Notes under the pieces: generated by a model | What the model was told of the DNA's origin: nothing | Databases searched by the model: none | The model's input: only the letters and a program-made list of their open reading frames with translations | Part shown: positions 1-4,879 of the stretch, one piece after another | Position numbering within the stretch: position 1 is the first letter of the stretch | Layout of the letters: every line of letters starts with the position of its first letter | Position numbers and translations under genes: made by a program | Source: Lachnospiraceae bacterium UBA1755 | GTDB lineage: Bacteria; Bacillota; Clostridia; Lachnospirales; Lachnospiraceae | Assembly (NCBI GenBank): GCA_002314805.1 | Contig: DCHJ01000002.1 | Span: forward strand, 8,877 to 25,069 | Length of the DNA stretch: 16,193 nucleotides | Direction of reading: 5' to 3'

Positions 1-190
1 ACCGCTTTTCCATGGTGCCCGGTCTACCGCTTCGCCGCATTTACACGCTGCCCCGTCTGTGCCTCACCGTTTTTACACGGCATCCGGTCCGCTGCTGCAC
101 CGCTTTTCCATGGTGCCCGGTCTGCCGCTTCGCCGCATTTACACGCTGCCCCGTCTGTGCTTCACCATTTTTTCCACGGTGCCCTGCCGG
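1..190 (-). repeat. Tandem array of ~33-bp units at the 3' end of rfbF
   Basis: Read on the minus strand, about six units of 32-33 bases follow one another, in the pattern GGGCACC-RTG-GAAAA-GCGGTG-CAGA. Higher-order identity is strong: positions 1-65 and 99-163 differ at only two positions, a 98-base period made of 33+33+32. The rightmost unit (about 158-190) lies inside the last codons of rfbF and contributes its stop codon. The array runs off the left edge, so its full length and the next gene are unknown. A 32-base unit breaks any constant reading frame, which argues against a coding repeat. Confidence 0.8.
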
Positions 191-932
191 AGGTCCACAG
201 CTCCTCAAGGAGCTTTCTCTCACGCTGCGTATCCATACACTGCCAGAAGCCGTCATGGCGATAACCCATAAGCTCCCCGTCTGCTGCGAGTCTGGGGATA
301 GCGTCCTTCTCAAATATACAGGAATCACCGTCCAGATAATCAAATACCCCGGGCTCCATCACCATGAAGCCTCCGTTGATTATCTCTCCGTCCTGCTCCT
401 CCTTCTCGCGGAATGCTGCCACCTGACCCTTGTCATTAAACTCAAGTGTCCCCTTGGACTGGCCGAAGTTGACTGCCGTAAGTGTCGCCGTCCTGCCGTG
501 GGTCTTATGGAACTCAAGCAGCTTATTAAGGTCCACATCCGATACTCCGTCTCCGTAGGTGAGCATGAACGTCTCGCTGCCGACATATTTCTGAATACGT
601 CTGATGCGTCCCCCGGTCATGGTATTAAGCCCCGTATCGACCAGTGTTACCTTCCACGGCTCCACGTGGTTGTCCAGTACCCTCATACAGTTATGCTCAA
701 GATCAAACTCTACATCGCTGTTGTGCAGGTAATAATCGGCAAAGTATTCCTTTACCACGTACTGCATGTATCCCAGGCAGATGATGAACTCGTCAAAGCC
801 GTAGCTTGAATAATACTTCATGATATGCCACAGTATCGGCTTGCCGCCGATCTCTACCATCGGCTTTGGCTTAAGATCACTGCCTTCGCTTATCCTGCTT
901 CCGAAGCCTCCGGCTAAGATTACAACCTTCAT
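162..932 (-). CDS. rfbF: Glucose-1-phosphate cytidylyltransferase
   Basis: Makes CDP-glucose from CTP and glucose 1-phosphate in the cytoplasm, the entry step to CDP-linked deoxysugars or other CDP-activated sugars for surface polymers. The 256-residue length is normal for the family. The N-terminus carries the sugar nucleotidyltransferase signature LAGGFGSRI followed by KPKPMVEIGGKPILWHIM, and residues near 126 show YGDGVSDV, the metal/nucleotide-binding Asp region. The C-terminal GFWQCMDTQRE block is typical of RfbF. The start has GAGGG about 8 bases upstream. The final residues (SGRAPWKKW) and the stop fall in the first unit of a tandem repeat, so the C-terminus may have been trimmed or altered by repeat activity. 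Its partners (for example a CDP-glucose dehydratase) are not in the window. Family assignment is firm; the final sugar is unknown. Confidence 0.93.
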   Translation of the reverse strand: MKVVILAGGFGSRISEGSDLKPKPMVEIGGKPILWHIMKYYSSYGFDEFIICLGYMQYVVKEYFADYYLHNSDVEFDLEHNCMRVLDNHVEPWKVTLVDTGLNTMTGGRIRRIQKYVGSETFMLTYGDGVSDVDLNKLLEFHKTHGRTATLTAVNFGQSKGTLEFNDKGQVAAFREKEEQDGEIINGGFMVMEPGVFDYLDGDSCIFEKDAIPRLAADGELMGYRHDGFWQCMDTQRERKLLEELWTSGRAPWKKW

Positions 933-991
933 ATGCGCACCCTCAATTCATAATAATATCTGAAGCTCTCTTATCCACTGATAACCGTTTC

Positions 992-1140
992 CTGCTGATC
1001 CTGACCCTGCGCAGATTCTACATCAGCCGCACCTGTCTGTGTGTTCACGTGGCTGCTGATCCGGGCCCCGCGCAGATTCTACATCAGCCGCACCTGTCTG
1101 TGTATTCACGTGGCTGCTGATCCGGATCCAGCACAGATCA
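992..1140 (-). repeat. 61-bp tandem repeat, about 2.4 copies
   Basis: Copies begin at 992, 1053 and 1114. The first two agree at 57 of 61 positions and the third is partial. Each unit contains an inverted repeat, CAGCCGC...GTGGCTG, which could fold as a 7-bp stem with one G-U pair in RNA. The array fills most of the gap between the GHMP kinase stop and the rfbF start, ending 8 bases from the kinase stop. On the minus strand the core CAGACAGGTGCGGCTGATG resembles the core of the 62-bp repeat near 4624-4809. Confidence 0.85.
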
Positions 1141-1148
1141 TACACTGC

Positions 1149-2153
1149 TTATTGCTCTGCAAAGCCCCTGAACGAATATGTCTCAGGAGAATCATATACT
1201 ATCTCCGAACCCTTATCCGTAAACTTAAACGGAATATACAGCAGGTCCTCCATAGCTGCCTGCACAGCTTCCTTCCTGTCCTCCGGTACGTAGAAAAGGA
1301 GAAAGCCTCCTCCTCCGGCCCCAAGGAGCTTTCCGCCCAGTGCGCCGGCCCCTATGGCTCTGTCGTAATACTCATCGATACTGTCTGTGGAAATATTGCT
1401 GCCGGTCTGCCGCTTGAGCTTCCAGGTCTCATCCAGCAGCCTTCCGAAGTCATCAAGGTCACCTGCTGTAAGTATGCTTTCCGCAGTATCCACAAGTGCC
1501 AGCATCTGCCGCAGCTCATGCTGCTTTTGCGCGATGGATCTTGATTCCTTCTGAATAACGGAGCTGAGTCTTGTAAATCCCGTAAAGAAAAGCATCAGAC
1601 GGTCATTGAGAAGCTTCTTCTTTCCTGCATCGATGGAAAGCGGAGTAACCCTGTACTGGTCCTTTGCAAAATCTATCCTGTTAAGCCCGCCGAAGGCCGC
1701 TGCTATCTGATCCTGCCAGCCGCCGGCTTCATTGCATAACACACGCTCGATATAGATGGCCTCGTCCGCAAGTCTTTCCGGTCCGACCTCTTTTCCTTTA
1801 AGCTTGTGAAATGCGCTTAGCATGCCTACTGCAAAGCTGGAGCTGGTGCCGAGACCGGAACGTGCAGGAAGATCTGCCTCGTAGGTAAGCCTTATGTCAT
1901 GGATGTCCAGATGCTTCATTGCACTGCGCACCAGCGGATGCTCTATCTCATCTGCGTCCGTGACTCTTTCTATCCGTGAATATGCTATCTCGCTGAAGTA
2001 TTCAAAAAACGGGGGAAGGTGGCGCACATTGACATAGCAGTATTTGTCAAATGTGGTCGAGATGACGCTGCCGCCGAATTCGTTGAAAAATTCGGGCATA
2101 TCCGTGCCTCCTCCGAAAAAGCTCATTCTGAATGGTGTCTTAGTAATAATCAT
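1149..2153 (-). CDS. hddA: GHMP-family sugar kinase, D-glycero-D-manno-heptose 7-phosphate kinase type
   Basis: Predicted to phosphorylate the anomeric carbon of a sugar phosphate (in the HddA family, heptose 7-phosphate to heptose 1,7-bisphosphate) for GDP-heptose-containing surface glycans. The 334 residues show the family pattern: N-terminal KTPFRMSFFGGGTDMPEFF, the ATP-binding loop PARSGLGTSSSFAVGML near residues 96-112, and the C-terminal GKLLGAGGGGFLLFYV block. The gene starts 4 bases inside the end of the gtrA-like gene (ATGA overlap), and AGGGAC upstream could serve as ribosome binding site, so the two are translationally coupled. No heptose isomerase (gmhA), phosphatase or nucleotidyltransferase for heptose is visible here; they may lie outside. 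An L-fucose kinase-like specificity cannot be excluded. Confidence 0.85.
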   Translation of the reverse strand: MIITKTPFRMSFFGGGTDMPEFFNEFGGSVISTTFDKYCYVNVRHLPPFFEYFSEIAYSRIERVTDADEIEHPLVRSAMKHLDIHDIRLTYEADLPARSGLGTSSSFAVGMLSAFHKLKGKEVGPERLADEAIYIERVLCNEAGGWQDQIAAAFGGLNRIDFAKDQYRVTPLSIDAGKKKLLNDRLMLFFTGFTRLSSVIQKESRSIAQKQHELRQMLALVDTAESILTAGDLDDFGRLLDETWKLKRQTGSNISTDSIDEYYDRAIGAGALGGKLLGAGGGGFLLFYVPEDRKEAVQAAMEDLLYIPFKFTDKGSEIVYDSPETYSFRGFAEQ

Positions 2154-2578
2154 TTTTTGTCCCTGAATATGATAAATCTGCTGAATATATAATTAAGTAC
2201 AACTACCAGTACACTGCATACTATCTTTACTGCGAGCCCGCCAAAGCCCAGTATATCTACTCCAAGGATCATGATCCCCTCATCCAGAAGTCCCGATACG
2301 ATCCTCGCTGCCACAAACTTTCCGATCTCGGGAAGTATCACTCCGGCCTCCCAGCTTTTTGATTCAAACACCCACTGCTTATTGGTGACATATGCCGTGA
2401 CCACGGCCAGTATCCACGCCAGCGCATTGCTCACAGCATTGGGTATGCCAAGCACACTGAAGCACAGCCAGTATATTCCGATATTTACAAAAGTTGTTAC
2501 TCCGCCAAAGAAAAGGTACAGTATCACGCTCCTGTATTTATGGCACATTTCCTTTGCCCAGACAAAAAGCTTTTTCAC
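2150..2578 (-). CDS. GtrA-like membrane protein
   Basis: Small integral membrane protein with four predicted membrane segments (blocks around SVILYLFFGGVTTFVNIGIY, NALAWILAVVTAYVTNKQWV, the VSGLLDEGIMILGV stretch and IVCSVLVVVLNYIFSRFIIF). The sequence has the hallmark pattern of the GtrA/DPMS family, including the TNKQWVF motif. GtrA proteins are linked to transfer or flipping of lipid-linked sugars across the membrane, which fits the two sugar-activation genes downstream. I chose the GTG at 2578 because it has AGGGGA nine bases upstream and gives an N-terminus (KKLFVWAKEMCHKYRSVILY) typical of the family. An in-frame ATG at 2605 adds nine residues but has no visible ribosome binding site. 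Confidence 0.85.
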   Translation of the reverse strand: MKKLFVWAKEMCHKYRSVILYLFFGGVTTFVNIGIYWLCFSVLGIPNAVSNALAWILAVVTAYVTNKQWVFESKSWEAGVILPEIGKFVAARIVSGLLDEGIMILGVDILGFGGLAVKIVCSVLVVVLNYIFSRFIIFRDKK

Positions 2579-2670
2579 GAGCAGACTTCCCCTTTTAACT
2601 TGCATAATGAATCAACTTCATGATACTACATTCCGACGAAAATTGATACCTTTACAGCCGCAGAGGGCGT

Positions 2671-2699
2671 TTGACTTTTCAGGCAAAGAGGTGTATATT
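2671..2699 (+). promoter_or_regulatory. Sigma-70-type promoter for the short antisense RNA
   Basis: TTGACT at 2671-2676, a 17-base spacer, and TATATT at 2694-2699. It reads away from gtrA and towards the terminator at 2751-2796, predicting a start near 2706. No protein gene with a ribosome binding site lies between it and the terminator. Confidence 0.6.
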
Positions 2700-2705
2700 T
2701 GTCAT

Positions 2706-2794
2706 AAGTAAAGGAACTACCGATAGACGGTTGACCCTCATTTGTTGTTTAAAAAATAAACCGCGTTTTCTGAGGACGGCGGTTTATTTTTTTC
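2706..2794 (+). ncRNA. Candidate antisense RNA (type I antitoxin)
   Basis: A transcript of about 85-90 bases is predicted from the promoter at 2671-2699 to the intrinsic terminator at 2755-2794. Its last 40 or so bases are complementary to the 3' end of the small toxin-like mRNA on the other strand, covering its last codons, stop and terminator. This is the arrangement known for convergent type I systems such as txpA-ratA. The RNA itself is an inference from promoter and terminator; there is no sequence similarity that I recognise. Confidence 0.45.
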
Positions 2795-2796
2795 TT
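2751..2796. terminator. Bidirectional intrinsic terminator shared by two convergent RNAs
   Basis: Inverted repeat AATAAACCGC (2755-2764) and GCGGTTTATT (2779-2788), a 10-bp stem with a 14-base loop. It has a T run to 2793 on the plus strand and a matching A run at 2751-2756, giving a T run on the minus strand. It overlaps the stop codon of the small peptide gene at 2784-2876. Confidence 0.85.
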
Positions 2797-2876
2797 GACT
2801 TTATATACTCAATTAAGACCTTGACGATAATCGAGATGATTGCTGTCACCAGGCTTAAGATCTCATAATCCGTCAT
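2784..2876 (-). CDS. Holin-like small membrane peptide, candidate type I toxin
   Basis: A 30-residue peptide, MTDYEILSLVTAIISIIVKV followed by LIEYIKSRKK. It has an N-terminal polar start with Y-E-x-L-S-L, one hydrophobic segment (about residues 7-22) and a basic Lys/Arg tail. This is the layout of the putative holin-like toxin family (Hol_Tox) and of type I toxins such as TxpA/BsrG, which insert in the membrane. The stop codon sits in the stem of its own terminator, giving a compact mRNA of about 150 bases. The ribosome binding site is poor (only scattered GGA/CGG upstream of the ATG), which is common for such toxins. A convergent RNA overlaps its 3' end. The gene is too short for default gene callers. 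The family call rests on pattern recognition. Confidence 0.7.
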   Translation of the reverse strand: MTDYEILSLVTAIISIIVKVLIEYIKSRKK

Positions 2877-2904
2877 AAGCAGCCGTATTCCGTCCGTACT
2901 GATC

Positions 2905-2933
2905 ATTATAAAATTCGGGATTTTATTGAGGCA
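2905..2933 (-). promoter_or_regulatory. Possible promoter of the small toxin-like gene
   Basis: A perfect minus-strand TATAAT lies at 2905-2910, about 29 bases before the ATG. At 17-base spacing the -35 position (2928-2933) reads TGCCTC and is weak. It overlaps the -35 element of the plus-strand promoter for the TerB operon, so the two divergent promoters could compete. Confidence 0.4.
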
Positions 2934-2954
2934 TTTGGGATTTAATAGTATAGT
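2926..2954 (+). promoter_or_regulatory. Promoter of the TerB-chromate transporter operon
   Basis: TTGAGG at 2926-2931, a 17-base spacer, and TATAGT at 2949-2954. The predicted start near 2961 leaves a leader of about 54 bases ending in a consensus AGGAGG at 3001-3006, eight bases before the ATG at 3015. Confidence 0.6.
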
Positions 2955-3014
2955 ATAGGCTGTAACGTATCTGTGGTCAGATCAGGCAGTCTTTTATCAT
3001 AGGAGGAATTGAAA

Positions 3015-3434
3015 ATGACATGGGATGAATTGCTTCAGAAGGTACTCGATGCGCCTAACTTCAAACAGCTGGAAATGGCAAAAGAGGCATCAAAGATAGT
3101 GCTGGGATATATGACAACGCGTCTGGACAAGGCAAGTGCCATGTTTTTATACAGCTGCACTGTAAGCACATTCATCGGAGCAGACGGTGTGATATCCAAG
3201 CCGGAATACGACCTGTTCTGCTCGATCTTTGAAGTGGAGATCCCTCTTGAGGGTCTGTCTGAGACTATCAAAGCAGCATGCACAAAGGAAAACATTCAGG
3301 TGATCAATGAGGTAATTGATTCCTCACCTGCAGAGGTCAAGCTGGCTTTCGTAATGCTCGGAGCTGTCTTCTGTTCATGTGACGGAGTGATCACACCTGA
3401 GGAGCAGGAGCTGCTCAGCAAGTATCTTAAATAG
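3015..3434 (+). CDS. TerB-family (tellurite resistance B fold) protein
   Basis: A soluble 139-residue protein, all alpha-helical in character. It has two acidic repeats typical of the TerB fold: GADGVISKPEYDLF near residues 55-68 and CDGVITPEEQELL near 122-134. In TerB these Asp/Glu clusters face each other and bind metal ions. The start is fixed by AGGAGG eight bases before ATG; an in-frame TTG two codons earlier lies too close to the ribosome binding site. It is the first gene of an operon with two chromate-transporter halves, 18 bases downstream. This suggests a role in handling metal or oxyanion stress, but no substrate can be read from the sequence. The Cys residues in YSC and FCSC are not an obvious metal motif. 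Confidence 0.75.
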   Translation: MTWDELLQKVLDAPNFKQLEMAKEASKIVLGYMTTRLDKASAMFLYSCTVSTFIGADGVISKPEYDLFCSIFEVEIPLEGLSETIKAACTKENIQVINEVIDSSPAEVKLAFVMLGAVFCSCDGVITPEEQELLSKYLK

Positions 3435-3452
3435 GATCGGATCTTCATTGAC

Positions 3453-3986
3453 ATGAATATTTATCTTGATCTTTTTCTTACCTTTTCGAAAATCGGAGTT
3501 CTGACCTTCGGCGGCGGAGCGGCCATGCTCCCCATGCTTGAAAGGGAGGTCGTAGACAGAAAGGGCTGGGCCACTGAGGACGAGCTTCTGGATTATTATG
3601 CCATAGGTCAGTGTACTCCCGGCATCATTGCGGTAAATACAGCGACCTTCATCGGTAAGAAAAAGGCCGGGATAACCGGAGGCATTACTACTACTCTGGG
3701 AGTGGTATTCCCTTCGGTCGTGATCATCACACTGCTCGCAGGTCTCATCACTGTCTGTTCCCATGTCGGGTGGGTACAGCATGCCTTTGCGGGCATCAGG
3801 GTCGCAGTATGTGTGCTTGTATTCAACACTGTATTAAAGCTGTGTAAAAAGTCTCTCATAGACATTCCGACAATAATCATTTTTGCGGCGGTGTTCCTGT
3901 GTGCGACATTCCTTGATATATCACCGATACTATATGTGCTTCTGGCGGCGGCTGCCGGCATATTACTGCAGGTGAAAAAGTCATGA
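3453..3986 (+). CDS. Chromate transporter, short-chain CHR protein (first half)
   Basis: A hydrophobic 177-residue membrane protein of the chromate ion transporter family. It has the N-terminal FSKIGVLTFGGGAAMLPMLE signature and the conserved GQCTPGIIAVNTATFIG block near residues 51-67, followed by several membrane segments. Short CHR proteins are encoded as tandem pairs whose products work together like the two halves of long-chain ChrA, exporting chromate or a related oxyanion. The stop overlaps the start of the second half by 4 bases, so the pair is translationally coupled. The ribosome binding site before the chosen ATG is weak, suggesting coupling with the TerB gene upstream. True substrate is uncertain. 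Confidence 0.88.
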   Translation: MNIYLDLFLTFSKIGVLTFGGGAAMLPMLEREVVDRKGWATEDELLDYYAIGQCTPGIIAVNTATFIGKKKAGITGGITTTLGVVFPSVVIITLLAGLITVCSHVGWVQHAFAGIRVAVCVLVFNTVLKLCKKSLIDIPTIIIFAAVFLCATFLDISPILYVLLAAAAGILLQVKKS

Positions 3987-4552
3987 TGTACCTGCGTCTG
4001 TTCTGGGAATTTTTCAAGATAGGTCTTTTTGCTGTGGGCGGCGGCATGGCCACCGTTCCTTTTCTGCAGACACTCGGAGAAAGGACATTATGGTTCACGA
4101 CGGAGGAGCTTGCCAACATGATAGCTGTCTCCGAATCTACCCCCGGTCCCATAGGTGTCAACATGGCAACTTATGTAGGCTATACCACAGCAGTAGTGCC
4201 CGGAGGCATCATTGCCACTCTGGGTCTTATCGCACCTTCCATAATCATAATTCTCATAGTTGCTGCTGTCCTGGAGCAATTCCGGGAGAGCAGATATGTA
4301 AAGGCTGCTTTCTACGGTCTCAGACCTGCATCTGCCGGGCTTATCGCCGCAGCAGCTCTTGCCATAATACTTATTGCCTTCTTCGGTGTGGATACTGTCT
4401 TCGATGTATCCGTCTCAGCAATACGGATCCGGCATGTCATCCTTGCGGCAGTACTTTTTGTACTTATCCGATATGTCCCCAAAGTTAAGGAGCTGCATCC
4501 GATATGCTTCATACTCTTTGCCGCTGTCGCCGGCATCATCTTCGCATTTTAA
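3983..4552 (+). CDS. Chromate transporter, short-chain CHR protein (second half)
   Basis: A 189-residue membrane protein and homologous partner of the preceding gene. It repeats the same signatures: FFKIGLFAVGGGMATVPFLQ at the N-terminus and SESTPGPIGVNMATYVG near residues 50-66. Five to six hydrophobic segments follow. The start is ATG at 3983 within the ATGA overlap; a second ATG follows immediately at 3986. The operon ends with a strong hairpin that begins on the stop codon. The family normally needs both halves for activity, and both are intact here. Substrate (chromate, sulfate or another anion) cannot be told from sequence. Confidence 0.88.
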   Translation: MMYLRLFWEFFKIGLFAVGGGMATVPFLQTLGERTLWFTTEELANMIAVSESTPGPIGVNMATYVGYTTAVVPGGIIATLGLIAPSIIIILIVAAVLEQFRESRYVKAAFYGLRPASAGLIAAAALAIILIAFFGVDTVFDVSVSAIRIRHVILAAVLFVLIRYVPKVKELHPICFILFAAVAGIIFAF

Positions 4553-4580
4553 GAGCCGGTCCCGAAGGCCGGCTCTTTTT
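4552..4580 (+). terminator. Intrinsic terminator of the TerB-CHR operon
   Basis: AGAGCCGG (4552-4559) pairs with CCGGCTCT (4569-4576), an 8-bp GC-rich stem with a 9-base loop. It is followed by T residues to 4580. The stem starts on the last base of the stop codon. Confidence 0.9.
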
Positions 4581-4834
4581 ATCTTATGCTCCATTCCGCA
4601 ATCAAGAGGCGGTACAAACCGTTATGAAAGCCGCCCCGGTTCACACTACTCCACCTACCGCAGACAGGACGCGGCATCAGTGGTGATGAGAGCTCCTATA
4701 TCTCACACTAATCTCAATTTCTCGGACAGGATGCGGTTCAAACAGTGATGAAAGCCGCCCCGGTTCACACTATTCCACCTTCCGCAGACAGGGCGCGGCA
4801 TCAGTGGTGATTAAAGCTGCATACCGTGATGAAG
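4562..4834 (+). repeat. 62-bp tandem repeat in the convergent intergenic gap
   Basis: Units start at 4624, 4686 and 4748. The first and third agree at 59 of 62 positions, while the middle one has diverged strongly. A degenerate unit (4562-4623) precedes them and a partial one follows at 4810. The core reads CAGACAGGRCGCGGCATCAG with an upstream CCCCGGTTCACACTA. The gene-free stretch 4553-4879 between the converging chromate transporter and DUF5722 genes holds this array and the operon terminator, and nothing else I can identify. Confidence 0.85.
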
Positions 4835-4879
4835 ATGTTTCACTGCTCTATGACTTGTCACGAGCTGCAGGCAGCATGC

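Noticed and set aside
41..343. Minus-strand open frame of 100 codons with an 11-residue periodicity over the 33-bp repeat.
   Set aside because: It overlaps rfbF in another frame, the 32-base unit breaks the frame, and there is no ribosome binding site. The periodicity comes from the DNA repeat.
12..809. Long plus-strand open frame of 265 codons antisense to rfbF.
   Set aside because: Lies opposite a well-recognised gene, is rich in Pro/Arg/Cys from GC-rich antisense codons, and starts in the tandem repeat.
2671..2868. Plus-strand 65-codon frame across the small toxin locus.
   Set aside because: No ribosome binding site, crosses a strong terminator, and is antisense to the more convincing 30-codon peptide. 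It also overlaps the promoter of the short RNA.
992..4834. CRISPR arrays.
   Set aside because: The 61-62-bp units repeat over their whole length with no unique spacers, and no cas genes are present.
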